64,000 nt of DNA from Bradyrhizobium sp. RP6 (lineage in GTDB: Bacteria > Pseudomonadota > Alphaproteobacteria > Rhizobiales > Xanthobacteraceae): assembly GCF_003837805.1 (NCBI RefSeq), contig NZ_RQIT01000014.1:124001-188000 (forward strand), in the 5' to 3' direction. The notes under the pieces were generated by a model, which worked only from the letters and a program-made list of their open reading frames with translations, was not told where the DNA came from and searched no databases. This document shows, one piece after another, positions 27,381 to 35,405 of this stretch; positions within the stretch are counted from its first letter, which is position 1; every line of letters begins with the position of its first letter. The position numbers and the translations under genes were made by a program.

Positions 27381-28694
27381 TCAGATCGATTGCCGCAGCG
27401 GACGGAACGCGGTGCGCATCTCCGCACAGAACAGTGCGGGTTGCTCCCAGGCGGCGAAATGTCCACCCTTGTCGAGACGACTGTAGTGGATCAGCTTGGG
27501 ATAGGCCTTCTCGGCCCAGCTCCGCGGCGCAGCGTAGATCTCGTCCGGAAAGACGCTCACAGCGACCGGTATCTTGACGTGCTTGGGCGCGAAGAACACC
27601 AGCTTGTTCTCCCAATAGAGCCGCGCCGACGACACCGCGGTGTTGGTGAGCCAATAGAGCGTGATGTTGTCGATGACGTCGTCCCGTGACAGACCTTCGG
27701 TCTTGCCGTCGAAGACGCGCGCGATCATTGCGGCACTGCGTGCGTCGTGGTCGAGCATCCAGGAGGCGAGACCCGCGGGCGAATCCACGAGGCCGTAGAG
27801 CGTCTGCGGCCGGTTCGACATCTCGATCGCGTAGCCGAGACCATGCTTGTAGAAATCGTCGAGCTGGTCGTAGGCGATGCGCTCGTCGGTCGAGAGATCC
27901 GGCGGCCGCGCTCCGCCCGGCTGAAGCGCTCTGGCGATGTCGTCGGGGACGGTCGCGGGCATGTTGGTGTGGATGCCGAGCAGCTCGGGCGGTGCGATCA
28001 GCGCCATCTGCTCGGTGACGGCATTACCCCAGTCGCCGCCTTGTGCGACATAGCGGCTATAGCCGAGCCGCTTCATCAGCACGATCCACGCGCGCGCGAT
28101 GCGCTGGGGATCCCAGCCGAGCTCCGTCGGCTTGCCCGAGAAGCCGTGGCCTGGGAGCGAGGGGATCACCAGATCGAACGCATCCACGGCGCTGGCGCCG
28201 TGCGCGGTCGGATCGGTGAGCGGTCCGACGATCTTCATCTGCTCGATGATAGAGCCGGGCCAACCATGTGTGACGATCATCGGCAGCGCATTCTCGTGCC
28301 GCGAGCGGACGTGAATGAAATGGATGTCGACACCGTCGATGTCGGTGACGAATTGCGGCAACGCGTTCAGCCGCGCCTCGATCCTGCGCCAGTCGTAGTC
28401 GCTCTGCCAGTAGCGCACGAGCGCCTGCACCGTCTTCAGCTGCACGCCCTGCGATTGGTCGGTAACGATCTCGCGATCGGGCCAGCGTGTGGCCGAGAGG
28501 CGACGGCGAAGGTCGAGCAGATCCGCCTCGGGCACGTCGACGCGGAAGGGGCGGATTGCGCCGCTCGCAGCCGCTTTTGCCGGCTGCAGCGGCAGCAGGC
28601 TCGACACGCTGGCGGCAACCGCGACCATCGCGGCCTGGCTCAGCAACTGACGGCGGTCTGGGTTGAGGATGTCGGGCCGGATTTGGGTCGTCAT
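27381..28694 (-). CDS. Epoxide hydrolase-family alpha/beta hydrolase, exported by Tat
   Basis: 437 residues. An N-terminal Tat-like signal (DRRQLLSQAAMVAVAASVSS, RR at 14-15, likely cleavage near residue 40) precedes the epoxide-hydrolase N-terminal (EHN) domain at ~48-160. Catalytic cues: oxyanion HGWPGS at 143-148, nucleophile Asp221 in QGGDWGN, and the C-terminal His in KGGHFAAWEQP. It probably opens epoxides in the periplasm; substrate unknown. GGGAG precedes the ATG. A three-unit CTAAC-type repeat lies 95 bp upstream. Confidence 0.92.
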   Translation of the reverse strand: MTTQIRPDILNPDRRQLLSQAAMVAVAASVSSLLPLQPAKAAASGAIRPFRVDVPEADLLDLRRRLSATRWPDREIVTDQSQGVQLKTVQALVRYWQSDYDWRRIEARLNALPQFVTDIDGVDIHFIHVRSRHENALPMIVTHGWPGSIIEQMKIVGPLTDPTAHGASAVDAFDLVIPSLPGHGFSGKPTELGWDPQRIARAWIVLMKRLGYSRYVAQGGDWGNAVTEQMALIAPPELLGIHTNMPATVPDDIARALQPGGARPPDLSTDERIAYDQLDDFYKHGLGYAIEMSNRPQTLYGLVDSPAGLASWMLDHDARSAAMIARVFDGKTEGLSRDDVIDNITLYWLTNTAVSSARLYWENKLVFFAPKHVKIPVAVSVFPDEIYAAPRSWAEKAYPKLIHYSRLDKGGHFAAWEQPALFCAEMRTAFRPLRQSI

Positions 28695-28789
28695 TTCTGG
28701 ATCTCCCTTGCTTCGACCGGTGTCGTTTCGAGCGCGACACGTCGGTTCGTCCTGTGCAAGACGTTGGCACGGGCCATTCCGATTTGCGC

Positions 28790-28814
28790 GTTATGGCTCG
28801 TTAGGCCGCGTTAG
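28790..28814 (-). promoter_or_regulatory. CTAAC tandem repeat site S1 (epoxide hydrolase promoter)
   Basis: On the coding (minus) strand: CTAAC-N5-CTAAC-N5-ATAAC followed by GCGC, exact 10-bp period. It lies 95 bp before the epoxide hydrolase start. It shares the pattern MTAACRNGC at its downstream end with four other sites in this island. Confidence 0.72.
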
Positions 28815-28929
28815 CCCTTGCGAGTCCGCGCGATGAACCAGAACGGGCGAAACCGATGTGGCGCGGCGCGCGACGACATCAGTCGTCGCGCGCCGTATCG
28901 GCCAAGTCAGGAGATGCGCTGGCTGCAGT

Positions 28930-29619
28930 TCACGACGGCAGCGGCTGGCCGGCCTGCTCGCGGACGATATAGTCGGCATACCAGTCCGGCCAGTTCTCGT
29001 CGTGTCCGCCGGTCCGCGTCTCGTGCTCGCCATGCGCGGCCGCCGCGCGGCGCAGCGCCGCCGCCAGATCGGTCGTCGAAGCGAATGTCGTGGCGCCGCT
29101 CGCGATGCGCCCGGGCAGTCGTGTCGTGACCTCCTGGAACAGCCAGCCATTGCCGTCGGGGTCGCTGAACGATGCGAACGAGCTGTAGCTGCCGCGCTTC
29201 GGATCGGCCCCGCCGACCCGAACGCTGCCGAACAGATACGGCTCGTCGGGTCCGGCATGAACGTCGCCGGCACCGTGGAATGGCGCGCTGACCTCGACGC
29301 CGCGGTCGAGCAGGTCCTGCCGGGCGGCTTCGAGATCGGAGACGATCAGGTACAGGCCTCGCGCCGAGCCGGGCGCTGCGGCCGTCACGTTCCTGCCGAA
29401 GATCACCGAGCAGGCCGAGCCCGGCGGCGTGAACTGGATCACGCGCCAGTCCTCGCCCGACGAGAAATCGGCGTCCAGCCGCCAGCCGAGGCGCGCGTAG
29501 AACGCCTTGGCCTGGTCGACGTCGGACACGGGGACCACGACGATCTCGAGCTTCAAGTCAACGCTGCGCGATGTCGATGGCCTGGTGCCGGTTTCGCGAT
29601 CGATTTCGATGGCTGTCAT
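28930..29619 (-). CDS. VOC-superfamily (glyoxalase-like) protein
   Basis: 229 residues with a vicinal-oxygen-chelate fold: LKLEIVVVPVSDVDQAKAFYARLGWRLDAD opens the domain, and FSDPDGNGWLFQEV closes it at ~residue 170. The C-terminal ~60 residues are an extra tail. Possible roles are dioxygenase, glyoxalase or resistance protein. It starts 43 bp after the HWE kinase gene on the same strand and probably shares its transcript. AGGGAG precedes the ATG. Confidence 0.87.
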   Translation of the reverse strand: MTAIEIDRETGTRPSTSRSVDLKLEIVVVPVSDVDQAKAFYARLGWRLDADFSSGEDWRVIQFTPPGSACSVIFGRNVTAAAPGSARGLYLIVSDLEAARQDLLDRGVEVSAPFHGAGDVHAGPDEPYLFGSVRVGGADPKRGSYSSFASFSDPDGNGWLFQEVTTRLPGRIASGATTFASTTDLAAALRRAAAAHGEHETRTGGHDENWPDWYADYIVREQAGQPLPS

Positions 29620-29662
29620 GTTGAACTCCCTGATGTGAGACGCGGTGCAGACGCTGAAGGGC

Positions 29663-30331
29663 TCATGGGACAGTCGGCATCACGATCGTCACCCGCGTGC
29701 CGCCCTGCCCCGCCTCGCCGTGCAATCGCGCATGGATGCTGCGCGCGAGCCCTTCGAGGATCCGGCTGCCGGTGCCCTGAAGCGGGCCGGTCGCACCAAT
29801 GCCGTTGTCGGCCACCGTGCAGAGCCAGGCGCCGTCGCGGTTCGCCAATTCGATGCGGATCAGCGCATCGGTTCTGTTCGGGAAAGCGTGCTTTGCCGCA
29901 TTGGTGACCAGCTCGGTGAGCATCAGCGCGAGCCGATGACATTGAGCGGCCGGCAGCCCCCCGCTCTCGATCGCGGCTTCGCAGCAAATGCCTGCCGGCT
30001 CCAGCACCGCTTCGGAGAGGGCTCCACACAGGTTTTCGAAGAACGGCTCCACGGCGACTGCCGATGGATCATCGTTGTCGGACAGGAGCTGATAGAGCCG
30101 GCCGAAGGCGACGATGCGCCGCTCGAGCCGGTCCACCGCCTGCGACACATCCCTTTTACTCGCGCGCGTGAAGTCGCGGCGGACCGACGCACCGAGCAGC
30201 GTCAGCGTGTTCTTCATGCGATGATGGGACTCCCGCAGCACGAGTTCCCAATCACGCGACTGCTCATCGAGACTGGCGACGAATTGAGGTCGAACGACGT
30301 GGTCATTCGGCCGAGCACCGATACCGGACAT
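29663..30331 (-). CDS. HWE/HisKA_2-type sensor histidine kinase lacking a sensor domain
   Basis: 222 residues only. The phosphoacceptor box ESHHRMKNTL (His37) is followed by an HATPase domain with TELVTNAAKHAF (N box), VADNGIGA and GTGSRILEGLARSIHA. No PAS, GAF or membrane segment is present; just ~30 residues precede the His box, so any input must come from a partner. HWE kinases often feed PhyR-EcfG stress signalling in alphaproteobacteria, and EcfG-type promoters occur in this window. GGGGAGG precedes the ATG. CTAAC-type site S2 is upstream. Confidence 0.88.
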   Translation of the reverse strand: MSGIGARPNDHVVRPQFVASLDEQSRDWELVLRESHHRMKNTLTLLGASVRRDFTRASKRDVSQAVDRLERRIVAFGRLYQLLSDNDDPSAVAVEPFFENLCGALSEAVLEPAGICCEAAIESGGLPAAQCHRLALMLTELVTNAAKHAFPNRTDALIRIELANRDGAWLCTVADNGIGATGPLQGTGSRILEGLARSIHARLHGEAGQGGTRVTIVMPTVP

Positions 30332-30399
30332 TATAGCCTCCCCGTTGAAGCAGGATCTCTCTCAACGGCCATACTGGATGCACCGCGTGCGTTTTGCCC

Positions 30400-30424
30400 G
30401 TTAGACGTTGCAAGATTCTGTTAT
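30400..30424 (-). promoter_or_regulatory. CTAAC tandem repeat site S2 (HWE kinase promoter)
   Basis: On the coding (minus) strand: ATAAC-N5-CTTGC-N5-CTAAC followed by GGGC. The outer half-sites keep the 10-bp period; the middle one is degenerate. It is 68 bp before the kinase start, in a 325-bp gene-free region that also holds the promoter box of regulator B. Confidence 0.6.
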
Positions 30425-30578
30425 GATCGGCGGCGCCAGAATCTCGCGGCCGGCACCGGTGCCTCGAGGGTCAGGTGCGCTGACGAATTGTCGCGGTCGC
30501 GTCGTAAACTACTCGCGTTTAAGCAAAATTTGCCACGCACGTCCCGCTGCGATCAGCGGTCGCCACGCGATTTCGCCA

Positions 30579-30610
30579 CTTTCGGCCGGTTTACTGGACG
30601 CCTCGATCTG
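30579..30610 (+). promoter_or_regulatory. Conserved 32-bp promoter box upstream of regulator B
   Basis: Matches the box at 22169-22200 at 29 of 32 positions, with core GGCCGGTTTACTGGACGC. It ends 46 bp before the start of regulator B. The flanks outside the box do not match, so the conservation is local and looks functional rather than a leftover of gene duplication. Confidence 0.6.
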
Positions 30611-30656
30611 GTAATCAAATTGCAGACTTCAGCTCATTGACTGGAATTGTTGGCCC

Positions 30657-33497
30657 GTGCCGGACACTAACGAGCAGGATTCGGTCATTGCCTTTGGGCC
30701 GTTCCGCCTGTTCGTGAAATCGCGGCTGCTCGAAAAGGACGGCGCCCCGCTTCACCTCGGCGGCCGTGCGCTCGACATCCTGATTTTTCTCGCCGAGCGC
30801 GCCGGAGAGGTCATTGACAAGCGGGAGCTGATCAAGCGCATCTGGGCCGACGTGAACGTGGACGAAGGCAGCCTGCGCTTCCACATCACGACGCTGCGCA
30901 AGGCTTTGGGCGATGCCGGCGAAAGCTCCCGCTACGTCGTCAACGTCCCGGGGCGCGGCTATTGTTTCGCGGCTCCGCTGCTGCGGCCTGTTGCATCGGA
31001 GAGCCGGACGAGCCCGTCCGCCGCTTCGCCTTCCTCGCTGCCCTCGCCGCTCGCGAAGATGATCGGCCGGGACGGTGCGGTCGAGAGGATTTCGGCCGAG
31101 CTTGCCCAGCATCGCTTCGTCACGATCGTCGGCCCTGGCGGGATCGGCAAGACGTCGGTCGCACTCGCTGTCGCGCAGGGCGCACTCGCGGCGTTCGGCG
31201 GCCAGGTGTGTTTCGTCGATTTCGGAGCGCTGACGGATGCCCGGCTCGTCCCCGGCACGATTGCAGCCACGCTGGGCCTGACCGTCAGTTCGGAGGACCC
31301 GATACCGGATCTGCTGACGGTCCTGCGCAGCCGGCGCATCCTGCTGGTGCTCGACAGTTGCGAGCATATCCTCGACGAACTCGCCCCTCTGGCTGAGCGC
31401 CTGGTCCGCGAGGCGCCGCAGCTGCATATCCTGGCCACCAGCCGCGAATCCTTTCGCGCAGAAGGTGAACGCGTCCATCGGCTGTTTCCGCTGGATTGCC
31501 CGCCGGAGCGCGACGGGCTCGGCATCGCTGACATCCTTGCCTATCCCGCAACCCAGCTCTTCGTGGAACGCATTGCCGAGAGTCTGAGCGAATTCGCACT
31601 CCGCGAGGAGGACGCGCCGCTCGTCGCCGAGATCTGCCGGCGATTGGACGGCATTGCGCTCGCGATCGAGCTCGCGGCCGGACGTGTGAACGCCTATGGC
31701 ATTTCCGGGACCGCCTCGCTGCTGGACAGTCGCTTCTCGCTGCTGTGGCGGGGACGGCGCACCGCAATTCCGCGGCATCAGACCTTGAGCGCGGCGCTCG
31801 CCTGGAGCTATGACCTGCTGCCGCCGGCCGAAAGCGCCACGCTGCGCGGATTGTCGGTGTTCGTCGGGCCGTTCACGCTGGAGGCGGCGCTTGCCATCGC
31901 GTCCTGCCAGGGGATCAGCGAGCCCGAAGCCGCCGAGGCGATTTCGAACCTGATGTCCAAATCCCTGATCGCGACCTCGCCTGCGGAGCGCAGGCTGCGC
32001 TACCGCCTGCTCGACACCACCCGCGCCTTCGCTGCGGACAAGCTCGGAAGCGGGGAAGCGGACCGCGTCGCGCGCGCCCACGCCAAATATTTCCGCGACT
32101 TCCTGCACGACATCGCGGTCAAATCCAGGGGCATGCAGAGCGCGGGCGGTTTCCTGCCCTATGCCGACCATTTGCCGAATGTCAGGGCCGCGCTGACCTT
32201 CAGCTTTTCGGAGAGCGGCGATCGGACGATCGGCGTGGATCTGGCGGCCTCGGCGGCGCAGTTCTTCCTCGAACTGACCTTGCTGACGGAATGCTACCGC
32301 TGGACCCGGCAGGCTCTGGCGTCACTCGATATGAGCGCCGTGGACGGCCGCCAGGAGATGACCTTGCAGGCCGCGCTTGGCGTCTCCGTGATGTTCACGC
32401 AGGGCAACACCGAAGCGGTCCGGTCGGCGTTCACGCGAAGTCTCCAGCTTGCCCGGGAGCTCGAGGACCTGCACTGGCAGCTCTGGCTGCTGCGCGGATT
32501 GCACATCTACCTGACCAGGGTCGGAGATTTTCACGGCGCGCTCGGAATCGGCGAACAGGGCGAGAGCGTCGCGCGAAAACTCAACGATCCCGCCGCCACA
32601 TTCAACGTCGAATGGATGCTGGGCGTCGCGCATCATCTGATCGGCAACCAGGACAAGGCGGTTCGGTTCTGCGAGAGCGCGATGGTGCACAATCCCGGCT
32701 CGCAACGGCTGAACATCGGCCATCTCGGGTATGACGACCGCATCGTTGCGCTAGTGGCGCTGGCGCGCGGACTCTGGCTCACCGGCCGGCCCGAGCGTGC
32801 GGTCGAGGCCGCCAGATACACCGTTCGCGAGGCCGAGTTGCTCGAACAGCCGCTGACCCTCGGCATCTCCCTGGTCTGGACGATTTACGTGTTCCTCTGG
32901 GTCGGCGACTGGGACAACGCCGAAATCCTGATCGAGCGGCTGATCGACCATTCGGCGCGGCACTTCCTCGGGCCCTATCACGCGGTCGGCATCGGCCAGA
33001 AGGGCGAGCTGTTGCTGCGCCGCGGCGACGTTGCCGCGGGCATCGAGCACCTTCGCCGCAGTCAGGCGACGTTGTACGCGACACGGCACCGGATCATGAC
33101 GACCGTGTTTGCGACCGCGCTCGCGGAGGGTCTCGCTTCCCAGAATCAGCCCGACGAAGCCTTGCAGACGATCAACGAGGCGATCGCCCAGATCCCCGAT
33201 CATGGGGAGTCCTTTGACATGCCGGAGATGCTCAGGGTCAAGGGCGACATCCTCGCCCGGTCGGGCAGCGCCGTGGAGGCCGAGAGCTGCTTGCGCGCAT
33301 CGCTCGATCTGGCGCAGCGACAATGTGCGGTCGGCTGGGAGCTCCGAGGCGCGATCAGCCTCGGCCGCATCTGGCGCCAGGCCGGAAGAGCCGGCGACGC
33401 ACGCGACTTGCTCGCCCCGCTCGTCGCGCGCTACCAGGAGGGGCTCCAGACCCGCGATCTGGTCGCAGCAAAGGGCCTCCTCGCCACCCTGAATTAA
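30657..33497 (+). CDS. Regulator B: OmpR-type winged helix + STAND-type ATPase + helical repeats
   Basis: 946 residues, close paralogue of regulator A. N-terminal winged helix with recognition helix EGSLRFHITTLRKAL and the GRGYCFAAPL end, P-loop GPGGIGKT, Walker B LLVLDSCEHILD, ATSRES, then a TPR-like C-terminal half that diverges more from A than the front half does. That pattern suggests shared DNA target logic with different inputs. GTG start. The intergenic DNA upstream is shared with the divergent HWE kinase; CTAAC-type site S2 lies there. Confidence 0.88.
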   Translation: MPDTNEQDSVIAFGPFRLFVKSRLLEKDGAPLHLGGRALDILIFLAERAGEVIDKRELIKRIWADVNVDEGSLRFHITTLRKALGDAGESSRYVVNVPGRGYCFAAPLLRPVASESRTSPSAASPSSLPSPLAKMIGRDGAVERISAELAQHRFVTIVGPGGIGKTSVALAVAQGALAAFGGQVCFVDFGALTDARLVPGTIAATLGLTVSSEDPIPDLLTVLRSRRILLVLDSCEHILDELAPLAERLVREAPQLHILATSRESFRAEGERVHRLFPLDCPPERDGLGIADILAYPATQLFVERIAESLSEFALREEDAPLVAEICRRLDGIALAIELAAGRVNAYGISGTASLLDSRFSLLWRGRRTAIPRHQTLSAALAWSYDLLPPAESATLRGLSVFVGPFTLEAALAIASCQGISEPEAAEAISNLMSKSLIATSPAERRLRYRLLDTTRAFAADKLGSGEADRVARAHAKYFRDFLHDIAVKSRGMQSAGGFLPYADHLPNVRAALTFSFSESGDRTIGVDLAASAAQFFLELTLLTECYRWTRQALASLDMSAVDGRQEMTLQAALGVSVMFTQGNTEAVRSAFTRSLQLARELEDLHWQLWLLRGLHIYLTRVGDFHGALGIGEQGESVARKLNDPAATFNVEWMLGVAHHLIGNQDKAVRFCESAMVHNPGSQRLNIGHLGYDDRIVALVALARGLWLTGRPERAVEAARYTVREAELLEQPLTLGISLVWTIYVFLWVGDWDNAEILIERLIDHSARHFLGPYHAVGIGQKGELLLRRGDVAAGIEHLRRSQATLYATRHRIMTTVFATALAEGLASQNQPDEALQTINEAIAQIPDHGESFDMPEMLRVKGDILARSGSAVEAESCLRASLDLAQRQCAVGWELRGAISLGRIWRQAGRAGDARDLLAPLVARYQEGLQTRDLVAAKGLLATLN

Positions 33498-33541
33498 CAG
33501 CATCTTCAACGAGATACCGCCGACGCACGCGCTCGCAAGTC

Positions 33542-33556
33542 CTAACAACTTCTAAC
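33542..33556 (+). promoter_or_regulatory. CTAAC tandem repeat site S3
   Basis: CTAAC-N5-CTAAC followed by ACGC, 10-bp period, on the coding strand 59 bp before the hypothetical gene at 33616. It sits in the short gap after regulator B. Confidence 0.68.
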
Positions 33557-33615
33557 ACGCCAAGCCGCCGGCGCCCCGCCATGGTGGCGATACTTCATGG
33601 TGGATATGGCGGGAC

Positions 33616-34323
33616 ATGGCGCTTCTTGATGACGTAATCGATGCCAGCGGCGGCTTGGCCCACTGGAACAGCTTGAACCGGTTTACGCTGCACCTCTCCG
33701 TCGGCGGATCGCTGTTCTCCAGCGCCGGACATGCCCGGGAATTCAAGGACGTGACCGCGGAAGGCTCGACCCGCGCGCAGTCGCTCCGGTTCACCGGCAT
33801 TACCGGGGGCGAACACTCTGGCTCCTTTCAACCCGACGCGATCACGATCGAGAGCCCGGATGGTGAAGTCCTGCGGACCTGGCGCAATCCGAGCCTCGCG
33901 TTTCCCGAGGTCGGCCTGCCTGCGCTTGCGGACGAACTGCACCTGGTCTTCTTCTGCGGAGTCGCGATCTGGACCTATCTGACCAGCCCATTCCTGCTCG
34001 CCCACCCCGATGTCAAGATCGAGGAACTGCCGCCTTGGCGTGAGGGCGTCGAAACGTGGCAGCGGCTTCGGGCACAATTTCCCCCGCACCTCATCACGCT
34101 CGCGCCCGAACAGGTTTTCTATTTCGACGAGAGCGCCCTGCAACGGAGGACGGACCACGATCTCTTCGGAATCAGAGTCGCGCATTACTCCTGGGCTCAT
34201 GACAACTTCGGCGGCATCGTGGTGCCGACACTTCGACGCGCGCAGACGCTGCAGCCTGACGGAACGGTGATCGCCAAGCCCGTGCTGATGGACGTCGAAA
34301 TCTTCGACGCCGTCTTCGAGTAG
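33616..34323 (+). CDS. Hypothetical protein, 235 residues
   Basis: Not recognised. No signal peptide and no clear membrane span; one hydrophobic patch (LHLVFFCGVAIWTYL, ~108-122). The N-terminus LLDDVIDASGGLAHWNSLNRFTLHLSVGG looks like the start of a beta-rich lipid-binding-type fold (a guess). Codon use resembles its neighbours and no frame break is seen. It has its own CTAAC-repeat site upstream and another (S4) after it, placing it within the island's putative regulon. Confidence 0.75.
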   Translation: MALLDDVIDASGGLAHWNSLNRFTLHLSVGGSLFSSAGHAREFKDVTAEGSTRAQSLRFTGITGGEHSGSFQPDAITIESPDGEVLRTWRNPSLAFPEVGLPALADELHLVFFCGVAIWTYLTSPFLLAHPDVKIEELPPWREGVETWQRLRAQFPPHLITLAPEQVFYFDESALQRRTDHDLFGIRVAHYSWAHDNFGGIVVPTLRRAQTLQPDGTVIAKPVLMDVEIFDAVFE

Positions 34324-34367
34324 AGACGAGCACCCACGGGAGCGGCAACCACTCTGCATCTCAACGC

Positions 34368-34382
34368 CTAACAATACATAAC
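34368..34382 (+). promoter_or_regulatory. CTAAC tandem repeat site S4
   Basis: CTAAC-N5-ATAAC followed by GAGC, 10-bp period, coding strand, 72 bp before the secreted alpha/beta hydrolase at 34455. Confidence 0.66.
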
Positions 34383-34454
34383 GAGCCAACAGACGGCCTC
34401 GGGTGCAGATTGCAGGCGCGAGCAACCAACGACGTGTGCCATCGGAGCAATGAC

Positions 34455-35405
34455 ATGAAGGTTCCAGCTACCCTTGCAGTCTCGGCGGCCCTGGCCTGCG
34501 CGGCCATGCAGGCCTCGGCACAAGACCTGCGATCGAGCCGGCGTTCGATCAGCTATCATACCGTCGATATCCGGGGCCTCGAGATCTTCTACCGCGAGGC
34601 CGGGCCCGCCGACGCGCCGACCGTGCTGCTGCTGCACGGCTTCCCCTCCTCGTCGCGGATGTGGGAGCCTCTGCTGCCGCTGCTCGCCGACAGATATCAC
34701 GTGATCGCACCTGATTATCCCGGCTTCGGCAACAGCAGCGCGCCGTCGCCATCCGCTTTCACCTACACGTTCGACAACATCGCCGGCGTGATCGGCGAGC
34801 TCACGACGAAGCTTGGTCTCGGCAAATACGTGCTGTTCATGCAGGACTACGGAGGTCCTGTCGGCTTTCGCATGGCGCTGGCGCATCCGGAACGTGTCCG
34901 CGGACTCATCATCCAGAACGCGGTGTCGCACGAGCAGGGCTTGAGCCCGCTCTGGGAAGCGCGTCGCAGGTACTGGGCCGATCCAGCACACGAGCTCGAG
35001 GCGCTCAAGGCCAATTTCACCTCGCTGGCGGCGACGCGTCAGCGGCACCTCGGCTCAACTCCGCACCCCGAACGCTACGACCCCGACACCTGGAGCGACG
35101 AATACGCCTTCCTGACGCGTCCCGGCCAGGCCGAGATCCAGACCACGCTGTTCCTGGATTACCGGACCAACGTCGCCTCCTATCCCAAATGGCAGGACTG
35201 GTTGCGCAAGACGCGGCCGCCGACGCTGGTGGTCTGGGGCAAATACGATCCGTCCTTCACCGTCGCCGGCGCCACGGCCTATCGCGACGATGTGCCGGAA
35301 GCCGAGGTTCACATCCTGGAGGCAGGCCACTTCGCGCTCGATGAAGCCACCGACGAGATCGCCGCGCTCGTTCGCAACTTCCTTGCGCGACTGGACAACG
35401 GCTAG
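34455..35405 (+). CDS. Secreted alpha/beta hydrolase (dehalogenase/epoxide hydrolase type)
   Basis: 316 residues with a Sec signal (MKVPATLAVSAALACAAMQASA, cleavage near residue 22). Oxyanion motif HGFPSS at 61-66, nucleophile Asp131 in FMQDYGGP rather than the Ser of esterases, and C-terminal ILEAGHFALDE with the catalytic His. The Asp nucleophile points to haloalkane dehalogenase or epoxide hydrolase chemistry. The start follows site S4. Its stop overlaps the stop of convergent regulator C by 4 bp (CTAG). Confidence 0.9.
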   Translation: MKVPATLAVSAALACAAMQASAQDLRSSRRSISYHTVDIRGLEIFYREAGPADAPTVLLLHGFPSSSRMWEPLLPLLADRYHVIAPDYPGFGNSSAPSPSAFTYTFDNIAGVIGELTTKLGLGKYVLFMQDYGGPVGFRMALAHPERVRGLIIQNAVSHEQGLSPLWEARRRYWADPAHELEALKANFTSLAATRQRHLGSTPHPERYDPDTWSDEYAFLTRPGQAEIQTTLFLDYRTNVASYPKWQDWLRKTRPPTLVVWGKYDPSFTVAGATAYRDDVPEAEVHILEAGHFALDEATDEIAALVRNFLARLDNG

